The position numbers and the translations under genes are program-made. DNA of 64,000 nt, from assembly GCA_021847105.1 (NCBI GenBank), contig JAJZUT010000009.1:1-64000 (forward strand), given 5' to 3'. The DNA comes from Pseudomonadota bacterium (lineage in GTDB: Bacteria; Pseudomonadota; Gammaproteobacteria; Steroidobacterales; Steroidobacteraceae). The notes beneath the pieces are model-generated. The model was not told the DNA's origin, made no database searches, and was given only the letters and a program-made list of their open reading frames with translations. Shown piece by piece: positions 38,037 through 46,044 of the stretch; the first letter of the stretch is position 1; every line of letters begins with the position of its first letter.

Positions 38037-38082
38037 CTGTCACCGAACCTTCACCGGACTGTCATTTATCGCAGCCTATAGT
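38037..38082 (+). promoter_or_regulatory. Three-unit Pho box and -10 element upstream of TonB receptor
   Basis: Three 11-bp direct repeats follow one another: CTGTCACCGAA (38037), CCTTCACCGGA (38048) and CTGTCATTTAT (38059). Eight bases later there is TATAGT (38077-38082), a good -10. This is the architecture of PhoB-activated promoters, where Pho boxes replace the -35. Transcription would begin near 38089, favouring the downstream TTG start at 38137 over that at 38092. Confidence 0.8.
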
Positions 38083-38136
38083 TTCCGCTCATTGAATCGC
38101 CTCCTGGCTCTCGGGCAACTATCCGGGGAAGACTCC

Positions 38137-40854
38137 TTGAAGACGAACAGCAAGATCACGCTTGCCATTATGATGGCCTTGAGTTCCCACGCGCTGTATG
38201 GTATCGCCGACGCCGCCGGCTCGCCTACTGCGATCGGCGCAATCGACAGCAGCGACCCCACGGCGAACACGCTGCAGGAGATCACCGTCACCGCTCAGCG
38301 CCGCCGCCAGTCGATCCAAAACGTGCCGATCACCATTCAGGCAATCACCGGTGAGCGACTGAAGCAGCTCAACGTACAGACCCTCGATGACGTCGTACAA
38401 TATCTCCCAAACGTACAGCTCGCCTCCAACGGACCCGGACAGGGCCAGATCTACATGCGCGGACTCGCTGCCGGCAACGCCGGCAACCAGTCGAGTGCTA
38501 CGATCGCGCCATTCCCAAATGTCGCACTGTACCTGGACAATCAGGCAATGACCTTTCCCGGGCGCAACGTTGACATCTACTTCGTCGACATGAAGCGCAT
38601 TGAGGTGCTCGAAGGTCCACAGGGAACGTTGTTCGGTGGTGGCGCAGAAGCGGGCGTCGTGCGTTACATCACGAACAAACCGATTCTCAATCGCACCGCC
38701 GGCAATGCGAGCGCCACCTACGGCGTGACCGCACACGGCGATCCCAACGCCGCCGCGGATCTGGTACTAAACCTGCCCTTGATCAAGGACCGTCTCGCGA
38801 CTCGCCTTGTCGTCTATGACGATCGACAAGGCGGCTATATCACCAACGTCGCCAGCACTTTTACGCGCAGCAACAACGACACCGGCAATCACTACGCGAA
38901 CATCACTCCCGGTCCGAGCGGCTTGTGCCCGAACGGCCTGCCCACTCAGACCGGATACTGCGCGGTACCCGGCAGTCCGGTCGCCAACAATTATGCGATA
39001 GCTGGTCGTGCATCCAATCCAGTCACCTACGTTGGTGCGCGAGCATCCGCACTCTACAAAATCAACGATGATTGGGATGTCCTGATCGAACAGATGTATC
39101 AAGACATGAATGCACAGGGCGAGGATTCCCAATACCCGATCGGTTCTGACGGCCAGACGCTCGGTCCCTGGCAGAATACAGTCTTTACGCCCGCTTATGA
39201 CAAGGATCGTCTCGAGAACACCGCCTGGACCGTCAAGGGGGAGATAGACCACCTGCTAAAGGTGGTCTATACGGGCGGATACACGGTGCGCAACATCGAG
39301 CAGCAGGCGGACTACACCAATTACGCCCGCAGCGCAGGCGGATGGTATTACACCTGCTCCGGCGGCACCGGGCTCGGAGCCGGAACTCCGCCGACCTGTT
39401 ACTCGCCCATCGGTTACTGGAACGATCACGTGCGCAATACGCACCAGAGCCACGAACTGCGCATCAGCACGCCGGACCGCTGGCGCCTGCGCGGTCTCGT
39501 CGGACTGTACTATGAGGACTTCCGCATCCAGGACGATATGAACTTCGATTACAAGACCATACCGTCCTGCACCGCGCAGAATCTCAGCACCGCGCTGGCA
39601 GGTGGTGCGCCCTGCGTCGCGGATGTGAGGCCCGCACCGGGCACCCCGGCCTCCGACCCCAGCGTGCGACAGGCCCAGACCGCCTTCGGTGAGGACGATC
39701 AACGTGGCTACAAGCAGACTGCTGCGTTCACTTCGATCAGCTTCGACCTTCTGCCGAAGACACTGACGCTCACCGCCGGTACACGCTTTTATCATTACAC
39801 TGAGTACCAGGTTGGTTCACAGTATGGAACTGGATCAGGCTGCGTGAACGTGCCGAACGGGCAGTGCGTCGGCGGAATGCATCCGATGAACTATCACTCG
39901 AGCTATCACGGTTTCAAGAGTCGCTTCAATGTCACGTGGCACATCACGCGCGACGCCATGGCGTATTTCACCTATTCACAAGGATTCCGGCCCGGCGCAT
40001 TCAATCGGGTACTAAAGAACGTCGCGCCCGACAGCAACGGCAACCCACAGTATCAGGTTCAGACCACGTATGCCCCAGACTCCCTCGATAACTACGAGGT
40101 TGGCCTGAAGACGCAGTTGTTCGAGCATCGCCTACTGCTGAACGTCTCGGCGTACCACATGCTGTGGAATAACGCTCAGTTTCTCTTCTTCAATCCGGCC
40201 GGCGGATGGGGCAATACCTCGTTCGCGTTCAACGGCCCAAACTACAAGGTCGACGGGGCCGAGCTTCAGCTCGATGCACTGGTGGCTCGAGGATTTACGG
40301 TTCAGGGCTCCCTGTCGTATAACAAGTCGCAGCAGACGAACTCCCCGTGCCTGCTCGACAATGAGCCCACGCTGTTGACAACCGGTGGCACAAATCCAAA
40401 TTACGGCCAATGTATCACTGCGATAAAGGGCAAACCGGCCACCAATCCGTTGGGCCCTGCAGGCACGACGCCATCGTACTCGCCAAAGCTCGAATTCAAT
40501 CTGCACGCCCGTTATGAGTGGATGATCGGGGATTACGATTCGTTCGTTCAAGTCGGCCTGGCGCACGTCGGCAGTATGTACAACGAGCCAGCTTCCTATC
40601 CGGACGGCCTCAACAACCCGCAGTGCGGGGGTTCGCCCTTCCCCGGCACGACGTTGTGCCGCTACCTTCAGCCGAGCTACACGACCTATGACGCCTCCGT
40701 CGGCATCGGCAGGGACGCCTGGATGGTGGCGCTGTTTGGGCAGAACTTGAGTAATAGCGATGCCAGCTTGTTCACCTCGACCGCACAGTTCATTAAATCC
40801 GAGGTCCCCCTGCGCCCGCGAGTACTGGGCGTGACACTCACCTATCATTTCTGA
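38137..40854 (+). CDS. TonB-dependent receptor, Pho-box controlled
   Basis: The protein has about 905 residues from TTG 38137, chosen because it follows a GGGGAAGA ribosome site, opens a signal peptide (KTNSKITLAIMMALSSHALYG), and because the upstream TTG (38092) would lie at the predicted transcription start. A TonB box (LQEITVTAQRR), a plug domain (VPITIQAITG, IEVLEGPQGTLFGGG) and a 22-strand barrel ending in VLGVTLTYHF follow. Several Cys pairs occur in extracellular-loop-like segments (YYTCSG, TPPTCYS, GSGCVNV). A Pho box in front suggests uptake of a phosphorus-containing compound under phosphate starvation. It is followed by a strong terminator. Confidence 0.88.
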   Translation: MKTNSKITLAIMMALSSHALYGIADAAGSPTAIGAIDSSDPTANTLQEITVTAQRRRQSIQNVPITIQAITGERLKQLNVQTLDDVVQYLPNVQLASNGPGQGQIYMRGLAAGNAGNQSSATIAPFPNVALYLDNQAMTFPGRNVDIYFVDMKRIEVLEGPQGTLFGGGAEAGVVRYITNKPILNRTAGNASATYGVTAHGDPNAAADLVLNLPLIKDRLATRLVVYDDRQGGYITNVASTFTRSNNDTGNHYANITPGPSGLCPNGLPTQTGYCAVPGSPVANNYAIAGRASNPVTYVGARASALYKINDDWDVLIEQMYQDMNAQGEDSQYPIGSDGQTLGPWQNTVFTPAYDKDRLENTAWTVKGEIDHLLKVVYTGGYTVRNIEQQADYTNYARSAGGWYYTCSGGTGLGAGTPPTCYSPIGYWNDHVRNTHQSHELRISTPDRWRLRGLVGLYYEDFRIQDDMNFDYKTIPSCTAQNLSTALAGGAPCVADVRPAPGTPASDPSVRQAQTAFGEDDQRGYKQTAAFTSISFDLLPKTLTLTAGTRFYHYTEYQVGSQYGTGSGCVNVPNGQCVGGMHPMNYHSSYHGFKSRFNVTWHITRDAMAYFTYSQGFRPGAFNRVLKNVAPDSNGNPQYQVQTTYAPDSLDNYEVGLKTQLFEHRLLLNVSAYHMLWNNAQFLFFNPAGGWGNTSFAFNGPNYKVDGAELQLDALVARGFTVQGSLSYNKSQQTNSPCLLDNEPTLLTTGGTNPNYGQCITAIKGKPATNPLGPAGTTPSYSPKLEFNLHARYEWMIGDYDSFVQVGLAHVGSMYNEPASYPDGLNNPQCGGSPFPGTTLCRYLQPSYTTYDASVGIGRDAWMVALFGQNLSNSDASLFTSTAQFIKSEVPLRPRVLGVTLTYHF

Positions 40855-40878
40855 GCCAGCCTGTTGCGCCAACCTCAT

Positions 40879-40912
40879 GGGCGGGCCATTCGGCCCGCCC
40901 GCTCTTTTTCTT
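40879..40912 (+). terminator. Rho-independent terminator after the TonB receptor
   Basis: GGGCGGGCC (40879-40887) and GGCCCGCCC (40892-40900) form a perfect 9-bp stem with loop ATTC, followed by GCTCTTTTTCTT. This ends the receptor transcript just before the sulfotransferase gene. Confidence 0.92.
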
Positions 40913-40940
40913 AAACCCACGAGCCGAGATTCCGTCAGAT

Positions 40941-42971
40941 ATGCACGCCGCGCCCGAGCTTCATACCGAAGCCCATTCCGCAATCGAGCTCGAGGCGCAG
41001 CGGATCCGCGGATTACTCGCTGAACGCGATGTCGAGGCGGCGTTGAAGGCGACGCAAACCCTGCTCGCCATGGCTCCCGGCAATCGCGACGTGCTTGCCC
41101 TGCAGGCCGAAAGTCTTCGCCTGCTCGAGCGCACGACAGAGGCATTAGCGGTCCTTGAGCAGATTGAGAGACTTCATCCGAAATTCAGTCGGCTCTATCA
41201 GGAGCGAGGTCGCTGCTATGTGTTGCAGCGCGATGCCCCCCGGGCAATAGATGCATTTCTGCGCGCAGTCAATCTCAATCCAGCACTATTCTCAAGTTGG
41301 AAAATGCTGCGGAGTCTGTACCAGATGACGGGTGAGGCGGAACATGCCGCCACCGCAGACGCGCATATCGCAATCCTGAGTAAGCTACCCGAAGAAGTTC
41401 TGCGCGCCAACTGCTTGTTCTTCGATGGAGAGATCTACCGGGCCGAAGCGATTGTGCGGAGCTATCTGCTGCGATACGGCAATCATGTCGAGGCAATGCG
41501 ACTATTGGCGCGCATCGGAATGGCTCAGGACGTGCTCGATGACGCCGAAATTCTGCTCTCGGCCGTGCTGCAACTTACCCCCGACTACAGAGCGGCTCGC
41601 GCCGACTTTGTCACCGTACTGGTCCGCCGGCAGAAATATCATCACGCTCTCGAGCAGGCTGATCTGCTCTTGCGCGACGACTCGCGGAACGTGGACTACC
41701 GCGCATTGCGCGCGTCGGCGCTGGTCGGCCTTGGGGAGCACGGACAAGCGATCGCCTTGTATCAGGAGCTATTGGGTGAAGTCAGTGCGCCCGCCGCGGT
41801 GGCGGACCTGAACCTCTGGCTCGCGCACGCACTAAAGACGATCGGCGCGCAGCAGCAAGCTATCGCCGCATATCGGGCGGCAGCCGCGGCACGGCCCGAC
41901 TTCGGCGATGCCTGGTGGAGCCTCGCCAATCTCAAGACTTATCGCTTTACGGAGACCGAGATTGCCTGCATGACGGTCGCAGAGCAAGCGGCTACAACGC
42001 CCACGATCGATAGGCGGCACCTGTGCTTCGCACTCGGCAAGGCATTGGAAGATCGAGAGAGCTATGAGCAGTCCTGGCAGTTCTATTGCCGAGGCAACGC
42101 ACTGAAGCGGGCCGAGAGCCGCTACCGACCCGAGATCATGGAGGAAAATACCCGCGCGCAAAAGCGCATCTGCACGAAGGAGTTCCTCGCGGCACGAGCC
42201 GGTTGGGGTGCCCCAGATCCCGATCCGATTTTCATAGTCGGACTGCCGCGCGCAGGCTCAACGTTGCTGGAACAGATCTTGGCGTCGCACCCCTTGGTCG
42301 AAGGGACACAGGAACTCGCCGAGATCCACCGCTACAGCTTGGAGCTCGCGGGTTTCGGGGGCGATCAAAGCCGTGTCGCATATCCCGATGCGCTGGCTGA
42401 GCTGTCCTCTGCGGACGTGCGCCGGCTCGGAGAACGCTTCCTCGCCGAGACACGAATCTACCGGCAGACCCGCCGGCCCCATTTCATCGACAAGATGCCG
42501 AACAATTTCCGCCACCTGGGGCTGATTCACCTGATTCTACCTAATGCTAAGATAATCGATGCGCGTCGCGAGCCGCTCGCCTGTTGCTTCGGAAATCTCA
42601 AGCAACTCTTCGCCCACGGGCAGGAATTCACTTACAGCGTAGAGGACATCGCTCGATACTACCGGACGTATCTGGAGCTGATGGAGCACTGGAACTCGGC
42701 GTTGCCCGGACGAATTCTGACCGTTCACCATGAGGATGTGATCGAGGATCTGCACGCCAGCGTGACGCGGCTGCTCGAGTTCTGCGGTTTGCCGTTCGAG
42801 CCCGCCTGCCTGCAATTTCACAAAACAGCTCGCAGCGTACGCACAGCAAGTTCCGAGCAGGTCCGCCGCCCGATCAGCCGCGAAGGCCTTGCGCAGTGGC
42901 GGCACTACGAACCGTGGCTCGGCGCACTCAAGGAAGCGCTCGGGGACGCGCTCGTACGCTACCGGCGCTGA
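40941..42971 (+). CDS. TPR-repeat sulfotransferase family protein
   Basis: The protein has 676 residues. The first about 400 are tetratricopeptide-like helical repeats (for example LALQAESLRLLERTTEALAV and ALKTIGAQQQAIAAYRAAA). The C-terminal part is a sulfotransferase domain with the 5'-phosphosulfate loop FIVGLPRAGSTLLEQIL (around residue 430) and the 3'-phosphate motif IDARREPLACCFGNLKQ (around 537). It should transfer sulfate from PAPS to an unknown acceptor in the cytoplasm. Genes for this fusion are often found next to TonB receptors, as here, although a terminator separates the two. The acceptor cannot be predicted. Confidence 0.85.
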   Translation: MHAAPELHTEAHSAIELEAQRIRGLLAERDVEAALKATQTLLAMAPGNRDVLALQAESLRLLERTTEALAVLEQIERLHPKFSRLYQERGRCYVLQRDAPRAIDAFLRAVNLNPALFSSWKMLRSLYQMTGEAEHAATADAHIAILSKLPEEVLRANCLFFDGEIYRAEAIVRSYLLRYGNHVEAMRLLARIGMAQDVLDDAEILLSAVLQLTPDYRAARADFVTVLVRRQKYHHALEQADLLLRDDSRNVDYRALRASALVGLGEHGQAIALYQELLGEVSAPAAVADLNLWLAHALKTIGAQQQAIAAYRAAAAARPDFGDAWWSLANLKTYRFTETEIACMTVAEQAATTPTIDRRHLCFALGKALEDRESYEQSWQFYCRGNALKRAESRYRPEIMEENTRAQKRICTKEFLAARAGWGAPDPDPIFIVGLPRAGSTLLEQILASHPLVEGTQELAEIHRYSLELAGFGGDQSRVAYPDALAELSSADVRRLGERFLAETRIYRQTRRPHFIDKMPNNFRHLGLIHLILPNAKIIDARREPLACCFGNLKQLFAHGQEFTYSVEDIARYYRTYLELMEHWNSALPGRILTVHHEDVIEDLHASVTRLLEFCGLPFEPACLQFHKTARSVRTASSEQVRRPISREGLAQWRHYEPWLGALKEALGDALVRYRR

Positions 42972-43013
42972 GAGCGCCGCAGCGGTACCGGCACCACCCG
43001 GTCAGACGCGCCC

Positions 43014-43577
43014 TCAATTCAATAGCTCGAGGAGCGCCAACAGACGGAGCGCCGCCTGCTGCGGAGAGTCGTCGTTCGACAATTCAGCGTCAACCGGCAG
43101 CCGAGCGAGTTGCGCATTGCGATCCAGCCGGGCCGCAATCATCTGTGGGCTCTCGCGGCCACGCCTGAGAAGCCGGCTGCGCAGCACCTCCGGCGCGGCG
43201 CTCAGTCGCACGACAAAGAGGTCCGGATAGCGTTCACGGGCACGCGCCACGTGCGCCCGCGAGCCATTAACCACCACACAGAGACCCGCGGCAAGCGGTG
43301 CCAGTTCTTCGTGGCGGATGCCATAGGATAGACCGTGTGCCTGCCAATGCAACGCGAACGCATTGGCACGGATCAGCGCCTCAAACTGCCCCGCCGTTAC
43401 CGATTCATGTGCTTCGGCTGGATCGACTGCCATCCGCGTGATCGTCCGTCGAGCGACATGCACTGCCGCCCGGTGGAATTCCTCCATCGCCAGCCAGCGC
43501 AGGACACTATCCTTGCCCGCACCAGAGGGTCCGATGAGCAAAATCAGGCGGCCCGCCTTCCGGCACATCGCACTCAT
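43014..43577 (-). CDS. phnN: Ribose 1,5-bisphosphate phosphokinase
   Basis: The protein has 187 residues. The Walker A motif LIGPSGAGKDSVLRW is the PhnN form of the guanylate-kinase-like fold. The enzyme converts ribose 1,5-bisphosphate, an end product of C-P lyase, to PRPP. It overlaps the DUF1045 gene by 4 bp on the strand opposite the phnG-M operon. The sequence runs to the usual length, with C-terminal DRNAQLARLPVDAELSNDD. Confidence 0.9.
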   Translation of the reverse strand: MSAMCRKAGRLILLIGPSGAGKDSVLRWLAMEEFHRAAVHVARRTITRMAVDPAEAHESVTAGQFEALIRANAFALHWQAHGLSYGIRHEELAPLAAGLCVVVNGSRAHVARARERYPDLFVVRLSAAPEVLRSRLLRRGRESPQMIAARLDRNAQLARLPVDAELSNDDSPQQAALRLLALLELLN

Positions 43578-44308
43578 TTCGAACGAACACCGAGCGGCAC
43601 CCGCAGAACTCGGCGCAGCGCAGCGCCGGCTTCGGGCTCAACGAACAGCGACAGCGCATCGAAGCACACCGGCTGCGGCAGGCCGTCGAAACAGGCTTGA
43701 GCGTGGGATAATAGTCCTGCCCGCTGCTCCGGCGAGAGAGAGTCGAGCCGGTCTGTAAGCGTCATATGGAAGCGATAGTCGTCCCACACGTAAGGGTAGC
43801 CCCACCTGCACAGCTGAACGTGTTGACGTTCACTTAGACCCTGATTACGGTAACGCTCAATCTCCGCAGAGGTTAACGGCGCAGCGAACGGCTGCAACGC
43901 AGCCACACATCTGCCCGCCAACCTCTCGAGCGGTTCGCACCGCTGCGTGAGGCACAGCGCAAGGAATCCGGCAAGCGGCTGCACCCGCAGCACCGGCAAT
44001 TCGAATGCCGTGAATTCGCCCGCCAAATCAAGCACTGCATGTGACAAGTCGCTCCAGGTGTACTCTGCAGCAAGGCGCCACGGGGCGCGCAACGTCGCGT
44101 GCCAGCCATAGCGTCGCGGCGCAGAAAGCACGTGAGACCACTGCGCAATCCCCCATCCTGAGGGAGGCTGCAGGGGCACGATTGAAATGCCGTCCGCGTC
44201 CCGCCCGAGCCAGCACGCGCCGGCGCGAGCCCACGGGGAATCCGCCGCCGGCGCGAAATACAGCGCCCAGCGATGAGCCGTGAGCGGCACCAACGCCGAC
44301 TCAGTCAT
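43574..44308 (-). CDS. DUF1045 phosphonate-metabolism 2H phosphoesterase
   Basis: The protein has 244 residues. Two H-x-T motifs of the 2H phosphodiesterase superfamily are visible, GWHATLRAPW (about residue 68) and FHMTLTDRL (about 188). The first block RWALYFAPAADSPWA is typical of DUF1045. These proteins are tied to C-P lyase operons. The metallo-beta-lactamase PhnP, which opens the cyclic ribose phosphate made by C-P lyase, is not in this window, so this 2H enzyme is a good candidate for that step. It overlaps phnN downstream and the phnF-like gene upstream by 8 bp. Confidence 0.87.
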   Translation of the reverse strand: MTESALVPLTAHRWALYFAPAADSPWARAGACWLGRDADGISIVPLQPPSGWGIAQWSHVLSAPRRYGWHATLRAPWRLAAEYTWSDLSHAVLDLAGEFTAFELPVLRVQPLAGFLALCLTQRCEPLERLAGRCVAALQPFAAPLTSAEIERYRNQGLSERQHVQLCRWGYPYVWDDYRFHMTLTDRLDSLSPEQRAGLLSHAQACFDGLPQPVCFDALSLFVEPEAGAALRRVLRVPLGVRSK

Positions 44309-44828
44309 CCGCCGGCACCGTCAGTCCGACACGGTCTCCAGAAGCGTAGCCCGTCACACATTCAGTTTGCATACCCACAGTGTCTGCGTCGACGCTCCGC
44401 ACGCACAGCGCAGGGCGGCAACCCGGCATTAACAGTAGCTCAGCAACTTTCGCCGGACGGAGTATTGCGGTCATGCGACTTTCGCGTCGAAGGTAATCCG
44501 GCACGCCTCGGGCGACGAGCGCTTGCGTAATGGAGCCCGGCATCACCACCCCCTCGTCAATGCCCGCAAAGCGCCGCAGCGGGAAGAAGCGCTCGCCCAC
44601 GTGCAACCGACGGCCCTTCGCCTCACCCAGCGTCCGCATGCGCAGAACCGGGCTCCGCGGCGAACGGTCCACGGCGCGCACCACGTCGGCCTCCTGAGTC
44701 ACTGTCGCCGCAGTCGGCAGTGACTCAGGAGGCAACCGGGAACCGGACAGAAATGCGCCCGCACGAATATCTCCGGTCAACGTGCCTGCGATCCCGACCG
44801 CGGCGCCGCTTCGCGTGCCGATATTCAT
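44301..44828 (-). CDS. PhnF-like GntR regulator lacking most of its winged helix
   Basis: The protein has 175 residues from ATG 44828; PhnF proteins have about 240. The C-terminal UTRA domain is well kept (GRRLHVGERFFPLRRFAG, GSITQALVARGVPDYLRRESR). The N-terminus starts like a GntR protein (TLTGDIRAGAFLSGSRLPPE) but then jumps to UTRA sequence. The recognition helix, wing and start of UTRA are missing, and the usual WRQ before the first helix is reduced. A perfect 15-bp inverted repeat sits at the junction. The product may bind effector but should not bind DNA in the usual way; it may be a pseudogene with an open frame. Confidence 0.75.
   Translation of the reverse strand: MNIGTRSGAAVGIAGTLTGDIRAGAFLSGSRLPPESLPTAATVTQEADVVRAVDRSPRSPVLRMRTLGEAKGRRLHVGERFFPLRRFAGIDEGVVMPGSITQALVARGVPDYLRRESRMTAILRPAKVAELLLMPGCRPALCVRSVDADTVGMQTECVTGYASGDRVGLTVPADD
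44690..44732. repeat. Perfect 15-bp inverted repeat inside the phnF-like gene
   Basis: CCTCCTGAGTCACTG (44690-44704) and CAGTGACTCAGGAGG (44718-44732) are exact reverse complements with a 13-bp loop. They encode PPES and TQEA on either side of the point where the DNA-binding domain should continue. A hairpin of this quality in a coding region is unexpected and may mark a deletion junction. Confidence 0.9.
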
Positions 44829-44903
44829 GGCACCGCTCTTAGCCAACATCGCTGTCATAAAAGAGACACACGCTCACCATAAGCTGATCGAGTGATGCTG
44901 AAG

Positions 44904-44915
44904 TTGTCTAGACAA
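44904..44915. promoter_or_regulatory. HutC/PhnF-type operator between phnF-like gene and phnG
   Basis: TTGTCTAGACAA is a perfect 12-bp palindrome with the GTCTAGAC core seen in operators of HutC-subfamily GntR regulators. It lies 17 bp upstream of phnG in the 104-bp divergent region, a position suited to repressing phnG-M. Confidence 0.65.
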
Positions 44916-44932
44916 GAGTAGATACCAAGGGC

Positions 44933-45433
44933 ATGTTGCAAGACGATTGCACCCCCACGCATATCGATCGCACCGCGCGCCAGGGATGGCTTCGCCTGCT
45001 GAGCCACGCACCGCTCGATCTGCTCGAGTGCGAATTGGGTGCGCTCACCGGGCCTCATCCACAGTGGCTGCGCCGGCCAGAAATCGGCTTGGTAATGGTG
45101 CAGGGCCGTATTGGAGGCACCGGAGCCCGCTTCAATCTTGGTGAAGTTACAGTCACCCGCTGCGCTCTGCGCACCGATCCGGGCCGCATTACCTGCCGTG
45201 AGGTTGGTGTGGCCTATGTGCTCGGCCGCTCGGTGCGTCATGCCGAGCTTGCCGCCACCGCGGACGCACTGCTGCAGGATCCACTAACCCGCGATCGCAT
45301 TCCATCCAATCTGCTCGACCGCATCGCAGCTTCGCTAGACAGCGAGCACGCGAAGCGTCGTGCGCAGATTCGGGCGACTCGTGTCGAGTTCTTCACCGTC
45401 GCACGCGAAAGCGGCGCGACTGACGCGCCATGA
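44933..45433 (+). CDS. phnG: C-P lyase subunit PhnG
   Basis: The protein has 166 residues. Family features are RQGWLRLLSHAPLDLLE near the start and GLVMVQGRIGGTGARFNLGE in the middle, followed by RCALRTDPGR. PhnG forms the C-P lyase core complex with PhnH, PhnI and PhnJ and takes part in displacing adenine from ATP with phosphonate. It opens the phnGHIJKLM operon, overlapping phnH by 4 bp. The ATG at 44933 follows CCAAGGG, a reasonable ribosome site. Confidence 0.93.
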   Translation: MLQDDCTPTHIDRTARQGWLRLLSHAPLDLLECELGALTGPHPQWLRRPEIGLVMVQGRIGGTGARFNLGEVTVTRCALRTDPGRITCREVGVAYVLGRSVRHAELAATADALLQDPLTRDRIPSNLLDRIAASLDSEHAKRRAQIRATRVEFFTVARESGATDAP

Positions 45434-46041
45434 GCGAGCAGACGCTAGATCTGAATCTGCAGGAAGTCGGCGCAGCATTCAGCGACCCGGTGCTGAGCAG
45501 CCAAGCCGTTTTCCGTGCAGCCCTCGCCGCGCTGTCGCGCCCAGGACGGATCCAGAGCGTGCCACACGATGCGCAACAGCCGCCGGGCGCCACCCCCGCG
45601 GCGGCGGCGCTGCTGCTTGCACTGCTCGACCCAGACTGCACCGTGTGGCTGGCACCGCGACTTGCCGGCGGAGCGGTCAGCGCATGGCTGCGCTTTCATA
45701 CCGGCTGCCGGATAGTCTCCCAGCCGGCGGCAGCACGCTTTGCGTGGAGCGACGCAGATCAACTGCCGCTGTTGCAGCAGTTCGCCCTGGGCAGCGAGTT
45801 CGAACCGGAAATCTCGACAACCTGCGTCGTACAGGTCAAGGCACTCGATGAGCGCTGCGGCTGGCGCCTAAGCGGCCCCGGAATTCCGGGCCGACAGCGG
45901 CTTGCCGTGGCCGGGCTCGGTGCGGGATTCCTCGCGCAATGGCAGGCAAACCATAACCTATTTCCTCGTGGAATCGACGTGCTGCTGTGCGCTGGACAAT
46001 TCCTTGCCGCCTTGGCGCGCACCACGGCCATCGAGGCATAA
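45430..46041 (+). CDS. phnH: C-P lyase subunit PhnH
   Basis: The protein has 203 residues. Typical PhnH blocks are AFSDPVLSSQAVFRAALAAL, the following SRPGRIQ, LLDPDCTVWL and the C-terminal FPRGIDVLLCAGQFLAALAR. PhnH is a structural partner in the PhnGHIJ core. Its start overlaps phnG (ATGA) and it is followed after 3 bp by phnI, so translation is coupled. Confidence 0.93.
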   Translation: MSEQTLDLNLQEVGAAFSDPVLSSQAVFRAALAALSRPGRIQSVPHDAQQPPGATPAAAALLLALLDPDCTVWLAPRLAGGAVSAWLRFHTGCRIVSQPAAARFAWSDADQLPLLQQFALGSEFEPEISTTCVVQVKALDERCGWRLSGPGIPGRQRLAVAGLGAGFLAQWQANHNLFPRGIDVLLCAGQFLAALARTTAIEA

Positions 46042-46044
46042 GCG

